Positions 19,144 through 29,146 of a stretch of DNA of 64,000 bases are shown piece after piece. Under the pieces are notes generated by a model that did no database searches, was not told the origin of the DNA, and saw only the letters and a list, made by a program, of their open reading frames with translations. The position numbers were made by a program, and so were the translations under genes. Numbering within the stretch: position 1 is the stretch's first letter; each line of letters begins with the position of its first letter. Origin of the DNA: Candidatus Zixiibacteriota bacterium (lineage in GTDB: Bacteria; Zixibacteria; MSB-5A5; GN15; FEB-12); NCBI GenBank assembly GCA_024280215.1, contig JAJRQO010000029.1, positions 1-64,000 of the forward strand. The letters run 5' to 3'.

Positions 19144-20367
19144 ATGAGTATTTTTACTAAAAATTTTGAAGAGATTAGTTTTTCTGACATTGAATCTCTC
19201 GTTGAGAATAAAACAAGAGAGAGTCAAGTATTAGAATACAAAGAAAAGTATAATAATAATCAGACTGATAAACTAATTTCGGCATTTGCAAATACTCATG
19301 GTGGATTTATTATATATGGGGTTAAGTCTAATTCTGATAATAATGAGCCGACTGAAATAGTAAAACTTGAAAATAATAATTTGGAAGATACTATTGATAA
19401 TGTTTGTTATGATTCAATTGAACCATATATTTCTTGTCAATCAAAATATTTAGAAAATGACGACAAGACCAAAAGAGTCTTTATTGTAAACGTACCTGAA
19501 AGTGATTTAACTCCTCATGCTATAGATAATAACTCAACTGTTTATATTAAAGTTAATGCACAAAAGAGACCAATTGAAAAAGCAACTTTAGAACAACAAG
19601 AATGGTTAAAGGGTAGAAGAATCAAAAGTGAGATGTTTAGAGATAAGCTGATAAAAAATGTTGAATTTCACTCATCTAAGATTTGTGATACTTTTCAACA
19701 TAAAGAGTTTTTATTGGAAACTTCTATTGTTCCACAATATCCTAAAAAACCATTATTAAACTATGTTGATCTTTACAGCTTTGCTTATAAACAAATTAGT
19801 TCTTTTAATGAGAAGTTTAATACAATTATTTCTACATATAGACCTTTTCAGTATAATAATGGTTTATGTAGTGTTGTTGAGAATGACAATGGTAAAGTTA
19901 GAATATATTTTGAATTAAACTGTTATGGTTTATGTGTAATTAAATTAATATTTCCTTGGGTTGGAGAACCAGAACCGAACCAGAAATATTTAAGAACTGA
20001 TGAAGTAATAAGTAATCTAGTTTATTTTCTTAACTTGCTTCTTGAGATAAATAATTCTTTTAATAGTCATGGGTCATCTATCGTTGGTTGTAAAATTGAA
20101 AATATAAAAGATACTACTTTATTAGGAATTCCAACTTACGATGATTTAGGCAGTAAAATTGATAATCAATTAGAAATTATACGTAGATTTAAAAAATATG
20201 ATAGCCATTCATGTCAATTTCTAATAGAAGAGTTTTATTCTAAATTGTTGTTTGTTTACAATGTACATAATAATATAGCTAATATGGTGTCTGAGAAGGT
20301 AAGTGGAATATTTTCTCAGTATGAACTTGAATATAAAGAAAATAATGAATGCTCAGTTTTAATTTAG
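19144..20367 (+). CDS. Schlafen/AlbA_2-domain protein, probably acquired
   Basis: 407 aa. The N-terminal 150 residues match the AlbA_2 (Schlafen-type) fold: E(S/T)xxLEYKEK (SQVLEYKEKYNNN), AFANTHGGFIIYGV, and a later VPESDLTPHAI / YIKVNAQKRPI. Such domains occur in transcriptional regulators and in defence proteins. The C-terminal 250 residues are unassigned. Base composition is visibly more AT-rich than the mutase genes on either side, with runs of AAT codons, and it splits the mutase gene pair, which suggests insertion by transfer. It starts three bases after the preceding stop, so it is likely transcribed with the operon. Confidence 0.75.
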   Translation: MSIFTKNFEEISFSDIESLVENKTRESQVLEYKEKYNNNQTDKLISAFANTHGGFIIYGVKSNSDNNEPTEIVKLENNNLEDTIDNVCYDSIEPYISCQSKYLENDDKTKRVFIVNVPESDLTPHAIDNNSTVYIKVNAQKRPIEKATLEQQEWLKGRRIKSEMFRDKLIKNVEFHSSKICDTFQHKEFLLETSIVPQYPKKPLLNYVDLYSFAYKQISSFNEKFNTIISTYRPFQYNNGLCSVVENDNGKVRIYFELNCYGLCVIKLIFPWVGEPEPNQKYLRTDEVISNLVYFLNLLLEINNSFNSHGSSIVGCKIENIKDTTLLGIPTYDDLGSKIDNQLEIIRRFKKYDSHSCQFLIEEFYSKLLFVYNVHNNIANMVSEKVSGIFSQYELEYKENNECSVLI

Positions 20368-20403
20368 AAATAATAAATTTAGATAGATTCACACAAGGAA
20401 ACT

Positions 20404-20823
20404 ATGGATAAAAAAATTAGAGTACTACTCGCAAAACCAGGGCTTGATGGCCACGACCGTGGAATCAAAGTCATCGCTGCTGCCCTTCGTGATGCTGGCA
20501 TGGAAGTTATCTACACTGGTCTCAGACAGACTCCAGCGATGATTGTTGATGCGGCTATTCAGGAAGATGTCGACGCTATTGGCGTCTCGATTCTTTCTGG
20601 GGCACACATGACACTTTTCCCAGCCATACTTGATGTTATGAAAGAAAAAAATGCTTCCGATATTATTTTATTCGGTGGTGGAATTATTCCTGATGATGAT
20701 AAAGAAGAACTTGAAAAATTAGGTGTCTCAAAAGTATTCACACCAGGAGCTCCAACGACTGAAGCTATTGAGTTTTTGAGAAATGCAATGTTGTCAAAAG
20801 GTAACGATGAGCAAATAATGTAA
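20404..20823 (+). CDS. Methylmalonyl-CoA mutase B12-binding subunit
   Basis: 139 aa cobalamin-binding Rossmann-like subunit. The lower axial histidine lies in the DGHDRG motif (D-x-H-x-x-G) at residues 17-22. The partner motifs GVSILSG and [10 protein letters not shown] complete the B12 dimethylbenzimidazole pocket. It has to pair with a separate catalytic subunit. Two candidates exist in this cluster (16791-18488 and 26588-28165) and no second B12 subunit is visible, so it may serve both. An AAGGA site precedes the ATG. Confidence 0.95.
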   Translation: MDKKIRVLLAKPGLDGHDRGIKVIAAALRDAGMEVIYTGLRQTPAMIVDAAIQEDVDAIGVSILSGAHMTLFPAILDVMKEKNASDIILFGGGIIPDDDKEELEKLGVSKVFTPGAPTTEAIEFLRNAMLSKGNDEQIM

Positions 20824-20860
20824 TTTTGAATAATAATATTTTATATCTCAGGGAGATAAT

Positions 20861-22003
20861 ATGAATAAAAATGTAGATCCAAAACAACAGGAAGTTCGTG
20901 ATCTGGTAAAGGAATTTGCTGATAAAGAAATTTATCCGATCACACGCGAGTTAGATCAAATGCCAGAACCACGGAAGTTTCCAAGAGAACTCTATGGTAA
21001 ACTTGGTTCAGCAGGTTTTATCGGATTTGGTATGCCAAAAGAATTAGGTGGTTCAGGAAAATCTCATCTTGAATATATCACTTTGCTTGAAGAACTTTGT
21101 TACCATGACCCAGCAGTTGGCTTGTTAACCGCAGTTGGTGAACTGGCAACATATCCAATTATTAATTTTGCTAATGATGAACAAAAGAAAAAGTATGTAC
21201 CAGACTGTGCTGCTGGTAAGATTGTCCCAGCATTTGTATTAACAGAACGAAACGCTGGTTCCGATGCTGCTAATTTGGGTACTGTTGCTGTTGAAGATGG
21301 TGACGACTATGTAATCAATGGAGAAAAGATTTTCATCATGCATGGTGATACTGCCGACGTGGCTGTTCTCTTTTGTAAAATCGAAGGTAAAGCAAAACTT
21401 TCTGCGATATTAGTTGATACAGATGATCCAGGCTGGCAAGGTCGCACTCTTGTAAATAAAATGGGAATGCGTGCTGCTACTACTGGTGAAATCATTATCA
21501 AAGATGTTCGCGTTCCAAAAACTAATTTACTCGGTGATGTTGGTCGTGGGTTCCGTTACGCGATGATTACTCTTGACTCCGCTCGTGTTGGTGTTGCCGC
21601 CCAGGGATTAGGACTTGCTCAGAGAATGCTTGATGAATCAATTGCTTATGCAAAAAAACGTATCGCATTTGGTGCTCCAATTGCAAAACTGCAAGCAATT
21701 CAATGGATGATTGCTGATATGGCAACTCGTGTTGAAGCTACCAGAGCATTAACATACAAAGCTGCCCAAATGCAAGACAGAGAAGAAAAATATTCTACTG
21801 AAGCTGCTATGGCAAAACTATACTCATCTGAAACTGCTAATTTCTGCTGTCAAAAAGCAATGCAGATTCATGCTGGCTATGGCTACATAGGTGAATTTTC
21901 GACTATCGAAAAATTCTATCGTGACCAAAGAGTCCTTGAAATTTATGAAGGTACCTCAGAAGTCCAACGTTTAGTTATCGCAGGCTCAGTCATAGGTCGC
22001 TAA
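20861..22003 (+). CDS. Acyl-CoA dehydrogenase
   Basis: 380 aa FAD flavoprotein that introduces an alpha-beta double bond into acyl-CoA. It shows the family order: an N-terminal helical domain, the FAD-binding segment FVLTERNAGSDAAN, the middle beta domain, and the C-terminal helices with the catalytic-base motif YEGTSEVQRL. The substrate could be short- or branched-chain acyl-CoA that feeds propionyl-CoA. Its stop overlaps the start of the next gene by one base. Confidence 0.92.
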   Translation: MNKNVDPKQQEVRDLVKEFADKEIYPITRELDQMPEPRKFPRELYGKLGSAGFIGFGMPKELGGSGKSHLEYITLLEELCYHDPAVGLLTAVGELATYPIINFANDEQKKKYVPDCAAGKIVPAFVLTERNAGSDAANLGTVAVEDGDDYVINGEKIFIMHGDTADVAVLFCKIEGKAKLSAILVDTDDPGWQGRTLVNKMGMRAATTGEIIIKDVRVPKTNLLGDVGRGFRYAMITLDSARVGVAAQGLGLAQRMLDESIAYAKKRIAFGAPIAKLQAIQWMIADMATRVEATRALTYKAAQMQDREEKYSTEAAMAKLYSSETANFCCQKAMQIHAGYGYIGEFSTIEKFYRDQRVLEIYEGTSEVQRLVIAGSVIGR

Positions 22004-22839
22004 TGAAATTTGGTGATTTTGAAATACTAACCTTCGTCGAGCATCGATTTAAACTCGACGGAGGTTCTATGTTTGGAGTGGTTCCCCGTTCGATTTGGCA
22101 AAAACTTGCCAAACCTGATGAGAATAACCTTATCGAAATGGTATGCAATCTCTTTGTCTTAAAAGCTCACAATAAAAATATAATTTTTGATATTGGATTA
22201 GGTGATACCCTTACTGATCGTGAGAAGAAAATTTATGGTACGACTGGTGAATCTACAATGTCTGAAGGACTGCGTTCAGTCGGTTTAACAGAAGATGATA
22301 TAGACTTTGTTGTTATGACTCATTTACATACAGACCACGCTGGTGGAGCAGTAAAAATTGAAGATGATACATTTGTGCCACGTTTTAAAAATGCAACATA
22401 CGTTACGTCACAGATAGAATATGATGTCGCCATACATCCGAATGAACGGACATCGGCTGTTTATATCCCAGAAAGATATTATGCTTTAAAAGATGCGGGG
22501 CAATTGAAACTTATTGATGGTAACTATGAATTTATGGAAGGCATTCGGTTTGTGCATACTGGTGGACATACTGCAGGACATTTTGCTGTCGAAATGGAAT
22601 CTGGTGGACAAAAAGTATTTTATTATGCCGATATTTTTATGGCTGCAACACATTTACCGATTGCTTTTAATTCTGCTTCTGATTTATACCCTCTTGATAC
22701 GATGGAGATGAAACGAAAAAAATTACCTGAAATTCTGAACGATAAAGTAATCATGTGCTTTGACCATGATATGCATACACCTTTTGCACGTGTAAGTGCT
22801 GATGGGAAAAGATTTAAAATTGAAAAAGTCGATGGATAA
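22003..22839 (+). CDS. Metallo-beta-lactamase-fold hydrolase
   Basis: 278 aa metal-dependent hydrolase. The metal site is HLHTDHAGG (H-x-H-x-D-H), with a second histidine in VHTGGHTAGHF and a later Asp/His pair (FYYADIF, MCFDHDMHTPF). The family includes lactonases, thioesterase-like and glyoxalase-like enzymes. The substrate is unknown, but translational coupling to the acyl-CoA dehydrogenase suggests a role on an acyl or thioester intermediate. It has no signal peptide. Confidence 0.85.
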   Translation: MKFGDFEILTFVEHRFKLDGGSMFGVVPRSIWQKLAKPDENNLIEMVCNLFVLKAHNKNIIFDIGLGDTLTDREKKIYGTTGESTMSEGLRSVGLTEDDIDFVVMTHLHTDHAGGAVKIEDDTFVPRFKNATYVTSQIEYDVAIHPNERTSAVYIPERYYALKDAGQLKLIDGNYEFMEGIRFVHTGGHTAGHFAVEMESGGQKVFYYADIFMAATHLPIAFNSASDLYPLDTMEMKRKKLPEILNDKVIMCFDHDMHTPFARVSADGKRFKIEKVDG

Positions 22840-22843
22840 ACAT

Positions 22844-22955
22844 CGTAGGACGAAACCAACCACTTTAAGAGTGCATGCGGTTCCGACAAAATATTTGTAG
22901 GGAACAGGCTTGCCTGTTCCATTGATTTACTGCAGCGACAGAGTATTATCCTGTC
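22844..22955. repeat. Three consecutive short palindromic repeat units
   Basis: Unit 1, 22844-22887: GTAGGACGAAACC ... GGTTCCGAC. Unit 2, 22896-22920: TGTAG followed by the perfect palindrome GGAACAGGCTTGCCTGTTCC. Unit 3, 22932-22955: GCAGCGACAG ... CTGTC. Each has relatives elsewhere in the window (34679, 47174, 47230). They lie in the 120-base gap between the hydrolase and the carboxyltransferase, where they could form mRNA hairpins. Confidence 0.75.
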
Positions 22956-22987
22956 AATAGATGATCTTTTTAAATAAAGAGAACAAA

Positions 22988-24538
22988 ATGTCACTTGAAG
23001 AAAAATTAAATAAACTCGAAGAGATGCGAACCAAAGCCAAACTTGGTGGCGGTGCAAAAAGAATTGAGTCGCAGCACAAAAAGGGAAAACTAACCGCACG
23101 AGAACGTATTGAACTTTTGGTGGATGAAAATTCATTTGAAGAGTTTGATATGTTTGTCACCCACCGTTCTCATCAGTTCGGGCTTGAGAAACAAAAGTTC
23201 TTGGGAGATGGTGTTATAACTGGTTGCGGTAAAATCAACGGACGATTAACATATATATTCTCTCAGGATTTTACTGTCTTTGGTGGTTCTCTCTCAGAAG
23301 CACACGCTGAGAAAATTTGTAAAATTATGGAGATGGCTATGAAAGTAGGCGCTCCTCTTATCGGACTCAATGATTCAGGTGGTGCCAGAATTCAAGAGGG
23401 GGTTGTTTCACTTGGTGGCTATGCTGATATTTTTCTTCTCAACACAATGGCGTCGGGTGTCATTCCGCAAATTTCTCTTATATTAGGTCCTTGTGCTGGT
23501 GGTGCGGTCTATTCTCCAGCGATTACCGATTTTACTTTTATGACAAAAAACAGTTCATACATGTTTGTCACAGGACCTAACGTCGTGAAGACTGTCACGC
23601 ACGAAGAGGTCACTTCCGAAGAACTCGGTGGAGCGATAGTGCACGCATCAAAATCTGGTGTTGCTCACTTCGCATGTGAAAATGAAGCTGATACAATTTC
23701 AAAACTAAAACAGATGATGCGATATGTTCCACAAAATAATATGGAAGACCCACCATTTGTTGAATGCAGTGACCCACTTACTCGTGAAGATGCTTCGTTA
23801 AATAAGATTGTACCAGAAAATCCAAACCAACCATACGACATGAAAGATGTCATCGACTCTATCGTTGACAAAGGTTCTTTCTTTGAAGTACACGGCGAGT
23901 ATGCTCAGAACATTCTTGTCGGGTTCGCTCATCTTGGTGGACGTTCAATCGGAATCATCGGCAACCAACCTGCTGTTATGGCGGGAGTGCTTGACTCCGA
24001 CTCTTCTATCAAAGGTGCTCGCTTTATTCGCTTCTGTGATGCTTTTAACATTCCGCTTCTTACTCTTGAAGATGTCCCTGGTTTCTTGCCAGGTGTTGAT
24101 CAAGAACATGGTGGTATTATTAAAAATGGTGCGAAACTTTTGTATGCCTATTGTGAAGCGACTGTTCCGAAAATTACCGTCATTACCCGCAAAGCGTATG
24201 GTGGTGCCTACGATGTAATGAATTCAAAACATGTTCGTGGTGACATGAACTACGCATGGCCAACTGCCGAAATTGCGGTGATGGGTTCCAAGGGTGCGGT
24301 TGAAATTATTTTCAAAAAAGTAATCGCAGATTCAGATAATCCAGAAGCAAAACTGCAAGAACTTACTGATGATTATCAAGAGCAGTTTGCCAATCCGTTC
24401 AATGCGGCATCACGTGGATATATTGATGATGTTATCGAACCAAAAACAACTCGCCCTCGTTTGATTCGAGCATTTGAAATGCTTGAGACCAAACAGGATT
24501 CCAACCCTCCAAAAAAACATGGCAACATCCCGTTATAG
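22988..24538 (+). CDS. pccB: Propionyl/acetyl-CoA carboxylase carboxyltransferase subunit
   Basis: 516 aa biotin-dependent carboxyltransferase of the PccB/MmdA family. Two crotonase-like halves are visible: [18 protein letters not shown] and [20 protein letters not shown] in the N half, and [27 protein letters not shown] and [15 protein letters not shown] in the C half. With the adjacent biotin carboxylase and carrier it should form propionyl-CoA carboxylase, giving (S)-methylmalonyl-CoA. Sequence alone does not exclude decarboxylase use. The start is the ATG at 22988; an upstream in-frame ATG at 22961 would add nine unlikely residues. Confidence 0.92.
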   Translation: MSLEEKLNKLEEMRTKAKLGGGAKRIESQHKKGKLTARERIELLVDENSFEEFDMFVTHRSHQFGLEKQKFLGDGVITGCGKINGRLTYIFSQDFTVFGGSLSEAHAEKICKIMEMAMKVGAPLIGLNDSGGARIQEGVVSLGGYADIFLLNTMASGVIPQISLILGPCAGGAVYSPAITDFTFMTKNSSYMFVTGPNVVKTVTHEEVTSEELGGAIVHASKSGVAHFACENEADTISKLKQMMRYVPQNNMEDPPFVECSDPLTREDASLNKIVPENPNQPYDMKDVIDSIVDKGSFFEVHGEYAQNILVGFAHLGGRSIGIIGNQPAVMAGVLDSDSSIKGARFIRFCDAFNIPLLTLEDVPGFLPGVDQEHGGIIKNGAKLLYAYCEATVPKITVITRKAYGGAYDVMNSKHVRGDMNYAWPTAEIAVMGSKGAVEIIFKKVIADSDNPEAKLQELTDDYQEQFANPFNAASRGYIDDVIEPKTTRPRLIRAFEMLETKQDSNPPKKHGNIPL

Positions 24539-24550
24539 GAGGAAGAGACT

Positions 24551-26077
24551 ATGAAAAAGATAAAAAAAATACTTATAGCAAATCGTGGCGAAATCGCCGT
24601 TCGCATTATCCGTGCCTGTCGTGACATCGGTATTACATCGGTTGCAGTTTTCTCCGATGCCGACGCATCAGCATACCATGTACGTATGGCAGACGAAGCC
24701 TATCATATTGGGGCATCACCATCTTCTGAATCGTACTTAGTTCATGACAACATTATCAAAGCTACCAAAGATTCAGGTTCCGATGCAATCCATCCTGGCT
24801 ATGGCTTCCTTGCTGAAAATGCAACTTTTGCTCAGCGTTGTATTGATGAAAACATAATTTTCATTGGTCCAAAGCCAGAAACAATTGCACTGCTTGGTGA
24901 TAAACTTGAAGCTCGTAAAGTTGCAATTGCATCTGACATGCCATTGGTACCTGGTTGTGAATTCGATAATGAAAACATGGAAGACGCTTTAAGCAAAGCA
25001 TCCGAAATCGGTTATCCAATTCTTATCAAAGCTGCCGCTGGTGGTGGTGGGAAAGGGATGAGAGTAGTTGACAAACCTGAAGATTTCAAAGAGTCTCTCA
25101 AACGTGCCTCATCGGAAGCAATCTCTGCCTTTGGAGATGGTCGGGTGTATATTGAAAAATATTTATTACGTCCTCGACATATTGAAATACAAATTCTCAC
25201 CGACCAACATGGCAATGGTATTCATCTCAATGAACGTGAATGTTCTATTCAACGTCGACACCAAAAACTAATTGAAGAATCCCCATCACCTGTCATGACA
25301 CCCGAGCTTCGCAAAAAGATGGGCGACGCTGCTCTTCGTATTTGCAAAGAAACAAATTATGTTGGTGCGGGTACGGTTGAGTTTATGGTCGATGAAGATA
25401 TGTCGTTTTTCTTTTTAGAAGTCAATACTCGTCTGCAAGTAGAGCATCCTGTTACCGAACTTGTCACTGGTGTCGATTTAGTTAAAGAACAAATCGCCGT
25501 CGCAGAAGGTGCTAAGCTAACTCTTGCTCAAGATGACATTGGTATCAATGGACATGCAATTGAATGTCGTATTTGTGCCGAAGACCCTCAACAAAATTTT
25601 ATGCCATGTACTGGAACGCTCAACAACTATCGCCTACCAGCAGGACCTGGCGTACGGGTAGACTCTGGAGTAGTGATATATTCGGAAGTGCCGATTTATT
25701 ACGATCCGATGATTGCCAAGATGGTCGTATGGGGTAAAGATAGAACTGAAGCAATCGAACGATGTAAACGTGCTTTAGAAGAGTATCGAGTCTCAGGTCT
25801 GAAAACGACAATCGGGTTCTGTCGAGTCGTGATGGACAACAAAAAATTTGTCAGTGGTGATATTTCAACCGCTTTTATCAATGAAGAATACCCTAACCAT
25901 AACTTTGTATTGCTCAGTGATGAACTCAAAGAACAAGCCGCCCTTGCAGTCGCTGTTGATACATTTATCAATGAACGAAAAATTCGTTTAGATGAAGAGT
26001 CAAACCAAAATAAAAAATCTGAATGGAAAAATCATTATCGCAAACAAGCAGTCAAAAGATTAGGAGGGAACTCTTAA
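24551..26077 (+). CDS. pccA: Biotin carboxylase subunit of acyl-CoA carboxylase
   Basis: 508 aa ATP-grasp biotin carboxylase that carboxylates carrier-bound biotin. The signature KILIANRGEIAVRIIRA opens the protein. The glycine-rich ATP loop KAAAGGGGKGMR, the active-site LNERECSIQRRHQKLIEE, and the metal-binding FLEVNTRLQVEHPVTE follow. It ends before any biotin attachment site; the carrier is the next gene, overlapping by one base (TAATG). A GGAGGAAGAG stretch upstream of the start is a strong ribosome site. Confidence 0.95.
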   Translation: MKKIKKILIANRGEIAVRIIRACRDIGITSVAVFSDADASAYHVRMADEAYHIGASPSSESYLVHDNIIKATKDSGSDAIHPGYGFLAENATFAQRCIDENIIFIGPKPETIALLGDKLEARKVAIASDMPLVPGCEFDNENMEDALSKASEIGYPILIKAAAGGGGKGMRVVDKPEDFKESLKRASSEAISAFGDGRVYIEKYLLRPRHIEIQILTDQHGNGIHLNERECSIQRRHQKLIEESPSPVMTPELRKKMGDAALRICKETNYVGAGTVEFMVDEDMSFFFLEVNTRLQVEHPVTELVTGVDLVKEQIAVAEGAKLTLAQDDIGINGHAIECRICAEDPQQNFMPCTGTLNNYRLPAGPGVRVDSGVVIYSEVPIYYDPMIAKMVVWGKDRTEAIERCKRALEEYRVSGLKTTIGFCRVVMDNKKFVSGDISTAFINEEYPNHNFVLLSDELKEQAALAVAVDTFINERKIRLDEESNQNKKSEWKNHYRKQAVKRLGGNS

Positions 26078-26595
26078 TGCGTTACTCTGTAAAAATTGAA
26101 GACAAAGAATTTGATATTCACATTGAATACAAATCCGAAAAGTATATTGCAACAATAGATGGCAAAGAAGTTCTCGTCGACTCCCACAAGCTCGGCGAGA
26201 GTCGTTCTATAATGCTTTTGAATAATAAATCGTTTGAAGTAGATGTTCGTTCCAACGGCTATGACAATTCAAAAACTGTTTTTGTCTTAGGTCAGGAAAT
26301 TCCAGTCGAGATTGAAAACTACAATCTTGCTCAACTGAAGAAAAAAGCTGGAATGTCATCATCTACTAAAATGGATCTGACTCTCAAAGCACCAATGCCA
26401 GGTTTGATTTTAGAGTTCAAAGTTTCTGTTGGTGATTCAGTTAAAAAAGGTGACCCGCTGGTTATCATTGAGGCGATGAAAATGGAAAATGTTATCAAAG
26501 CAGCAGGTGATGCAGTGGTCAAATCTATATCTGCTGAAAGCGGTCAATCGGTTGAAAAAGGTGATTTGATTTTGGAGTTTGAATCTGATGAGTGA
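26077..26595 (+). CDS. Biotin carboxyl carrier protein
   Basis: 172 aa. The C-terminal 70 residues are a biotinyl/lipoyl domain with the biotinylation site in EAMKMEN (the lysine between two methionines). The N-terminal 90 residues resemble the extension in propionyl-CoA-type carriers. The frame is open 18 codons upstream, but a TAGGAGGG site and the TAATG junction with the carboxylase mark this ATG. Its end overlaps the next start by eight bases. Confidence 0.92.
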   Translation: MRYSVKIEDKEFDIHIEYKSEKYIATIDGKEVLVDSHKLGESRSIMLLNNKSFEVDVRSNGYDNSKTVFVLGQEIPVEIENYNLAQLKKKAGMSSSTKMDLTLKAPMPGLILEFKVSVGDSVKKGDPLVIIEAMKMENVIKAAGDAVVKSISAESGQSVEKGDLILEFESDE

Positions 26596-28165
26596 TGTAA
26601 AGAAAACAACCTCTGACATAGAAATCCCTGTTTCTATTACTCCCGATGATATTGCATCTACGAATGATAATCCCACTCACCCTGGTGAATTTCCATATAC
26701 TCGTGGTGTCTATCCCAATATGTATCGGGGGCGGTTCTGGACGATGCGTCAGTATGCTGGCTTTGGCACTGCTGCTGAATCAAACAAACGATACAAATAT
26801 CTTCTTGAGCAAGGGCAGACAGGTTTGTCGGTGGCATTTGATTTAGCGACACAAATCGGTTATGATTCTGATAATCCAATGGCAAAAGGTGAAGTTGGTC
26901 GCACAGGTGTTGCAATTGATTCGCTTGAAGATATGGAAACGCTTTTTGATGGTATCCCTCTTGATAAAGTATCTACCTCGATGACTATTAACTCAACCTC
27001 AGTTATATTATTAGCTTTGTATATAGCGGCAGGAAAACGTCAGGGAGTCTCTCAAGAGGAACTGATGGGGACTATCCAAAATGATATTTTAAAAGAGTTC
27101 ATCGCACGGGGGACGTATATTTATCCGCCAGCACCATCAATGCGAATCATCACCGATATATTTGCTTACGCAAAAGAAAATCTTCCGAAGTTTAACACGA
27201 TTTCAATTTCAGGTTATCATATTCGGGAGGCAGGTTCTACTGCCGCACAGGAAGTTGCCTTTACACTTTCAAATGGTATCGCCTATGTTGAAGCAGCTAT
27301 CAAAGCGGGTCTTGATGTCAACGAATTTGCACCTCGGCTTTCGTTTTTCTTTGCGTCGCATTCAAATCTTTTTGAAGAGGTTGCCAAGTTCCGCCTTGCT
27401 CGAAAATTTTGGGCAGACATTATGAAAAATAGATTCAAGGCGACCAATCCAAAAGCGATGCTTCTGCGTTTTCACACACAAACTGGTGGCTCGACTCTCA
27501 CCGCTCAACAACCTGAGAACAATATAATCAGAACAACCATGCAAGCACTGGCAGCAATTTTAGGTGGCACCCAATCGCTACATACAAATTCATTTGATGA
27601 AGCACTTGGACTTCCTACTGAAAAATCAGCAGAAATTGCACTTCGCACTCAGCAGGTTCTTGCTTATGAAAATGGGGTCGCAGACACCGCAGATCCACTT
27701 GCTGGTTCTTACTATATGGAATATCTGTCTAAAGAGCTCGAAGTTAAAATTCAAAAACTCCTTGATGAAGTAGAAGAAAAAGATGGCTCGGTCGCATGTA
27801 TCGAATCTGGTTATTTCAGAGATGAAATCGCCCGTTCGGCCTATACCTACCAAAAAAATATCGAATCCGAAGATGCTATTGTTGTGGGCGTTAATAAATT
27901 TAAGACTTCATCTCCTCATATTCCAGATATTTTAAAAGTTGACCCACAGCTTGAAATTGACCAAGTTACAAAGTTGACGGCACTAAAAGCACGACGAGAT
28001 AATAGCAAAGTAGAAGAGCTATTAAATAAACTCAAAGAAACAGCACAGGACGATAGCAATATTGTACCAATTGTTATTGAAGCTGTTGAAAATTATACAA
28101 CTGTTGGAGAAATTGCCAATGCATTACGAGAAGTATGGGGTGAATATTATGAAAAACATCTATAA
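26588..28165 (+). CDS. B12-dependent methylmalonyl-CoA mutase, catalytic subunit (paralog 2, Tyr at the specificity position)
   Basis: 525 aa, a second two-component mutase catalytic subunit in the same cluster, without a B12 domain. The core motifs match paralog 1 ([46 protein letters not shown]). It differs by having Tyr56 in TMRQYAGFG and Arg185 in PSMRIITD, the Tyr/Arg pair that reads the carboxylate of methylmalonyl-CoA. It is therefore the better candidate for true methylmalonyl-CoA mutase. The start is the ATG at 26588, overlapping the carrier stop; a TTG at 26579 is an alternative. Confidence 0.93.
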   Translation: MSDVKKTTSDIEIPVSITPDDIASTNDNPTHPGEFPYTRGVYPNMYRGRFWTMRQYAGFGTAAESNKRYKYLLEQGQTGLSVAFDLATQIGYDSDNPMAKGEVGRTGVAIDSLEDMETLFDGIPLDKVSTSMTINSTSVILLALYIAAGKRQGVSQEELMGTIQNDILKEFIARGTYIYPPAPSMRIITDIFAYAKENLPKFNTISISGYHIREAGSTAAQEVAFTLSNGIAYVEAAIKAGLDVNEFAPRLSFFFASHSNLFEEVAKFRLARKFWADIMKNRFKATNPKAMLLRFHTQTGGSTLTAQQPENNIIRTTMQALAAILGGTQSLHTNSFDEALGLPTEKSAEIALRTQQVLAYENGVADTADPLAGSYYMEYLSKELEVKIQKLLDEVEEKDGSVACIESGYFRDEIARSAYTYQKNIESEDAIVVGVNKFKTSSPHIPDILKVDPQLEIDQVTKLTALKARRDNSKVEELLNKLKETAQDDSNIVPIVIEAVENYTTVGEIANALREVWGEYYEKHL

Positions 28166-28718
28166 CAGATGTAATCTGTTTTGTGGACTTATGATAGCAA
28201 TACTAATTATTAATTTTGTTGGATGCTCATCTGATACATCTAAAGAAAATTCTGAGACAACTGAGACTGAGCAAGTAGTTGTGCAAACTCCAATTGTTCA
28301 AAAAGAATTGGTAACAGTACAAGATACAATCGAAGCGGCTTTGTCCGATGCGATGGAACGTCTTCGTTATTATGATAACTCTGGTCTGTATGAGAATGAA
28401 TTTGCCTATCTTACTGATGAATCATCATTTGATGACTATCTCAAGTTTGGACAAATCACACAGCGTCCTTTAGCAGATGTAACCGAACTCAAAGTTGATT
28501 CTCTGTGGATGTTTGCCCATGACTCGGCGTCTGTCTGGGTCTCAATTACTTTAGAAGATGCTGAAGGAAAGGTTGACAATTTGACTGAGCAAAAATTAAA
28601 AGTTTACTACCACAAAGAAAAATGGATAAAACCAACAGTATCAGTTATAAAGTATCAATTAGAATATGACGATTTGATAAGACAAGCCGACGAAGCCTCA
28701 CAATGGGAAGATGAATAA
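28149..28718 (+). CDS. Small lipoprotein of unknown function
   Basis: 189 aa. Hydrophobic residues 10-25 end in a lipobox FVGC (Cys26), so this is probably an inner- or outer-membrane lipoprotein. The mature protein starts with a Glu/Thr-rich linker and then a compact alpha/beta region ([21 protein letters not shown]) resembling an NTF2-like or SnoaL-like fold only by general pattern. The start overlaps the mutase end by 17 bases, and its stop overlaps the epimerase start by one base, so it is embedded in the operon. I do not recognise the family. Confidence 0.75.
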   Translation: MKNIYNRCNLFCGLMIAILIINFVGCSSDTSKENSETTETEQVVVQTPIVQKELVTVQDTIEAALSDAMERLRYYDNSGLYENEFAYLTDESSFDDYLKFGQITQRPLADVTELKVDSLWMFAHDSASVWVSITLEDAEGKVDNLTEQKLKVYYHKEKWIKPTVSVIKYQLEYDDLIRQADEASQWEDE

Positions 28719-29146
28719 TGGATATTCCTCTAATTTCGCATATAGGTATTGCAGTAAAAGATTTTGAAAAAGCAGTTCAAAAATATGCGATTTTAAATAG
28801 CGACCAGAACCCAACTATTCATGATGTCGCTGACCAAAAAGTAAAAGCTGCAATTTTCAAAGGCGGATGTTGTGGTGGTGGAGCAAGAATTGAGTTAGTA
28901 GCACCAACATCCGATGATTCACCTATTGCTAAGTTTTTAGAAAATAAAGGTGAGGGGTTGCATCATATTTGTATCTATGTTGAAGATATTGAAGCAAAAC
29001 TTGTTGAGCTTAAAGAAGAGGGGGTCAGGCTAATTGATGAAACTCCACGAATTGGTGCCGAGGGAAACAAGATTGCGTTTGTGCATCCTAAAGATATGAA
29101 TGGTGTCCTAATAGAGCTTGAAGAATTTCCTAAACCGACTCTTTGA
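28718..29146 (+). CDS. mce: Methylmalonyl-CoA epimerase (VOC superfamily)
   Basis: 142 aa vicinal-oxygen-chelate protein that interconverts (S)- and (R)-methylmalonyl-CoA, linking the carboxylase to the mutase. Motifs: SHIGIAVKDFEKAV, RIELVAPTSDDSPIAKFLE, GLHHICIYVEDIE and HPKDMNGVLIELEE, which carry the metal-binding His and Glu residues. Where many relatives have a short GNT-like turn, this copy has a glycine/cysteine loop (GGCCGGG). Its 3' end overlaps the convergent gene by 17 bases. Confidence 0.93.
   Translation: MDIPLISHIGIAVKDFEKAVQKYAILNSDQNPTIHDVADQKVKAAIFKGGCCGGGARIELVAPTSDDSPIAKFLENKGEGLHHICIYVEDIEAKLVELKEEGVRLIDETPRIGAEGNKIAFVHPKDMNGVLIELEEFPKPTL

Noticed and set aside
19144-20367. 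Defence system based on the Schlafen-type gene
   Set aside because: No nuclease, helicase or other partner lies beside it; the domain alone does not prove defence.
15613-29146. Cobalamin riboswitch upstream of the mutase genes
   Set aside because: I found no B12-box-like conserved core in the gaps at 16558-16790 or 22840-22987; those hold a promoter and palindromic repeats.
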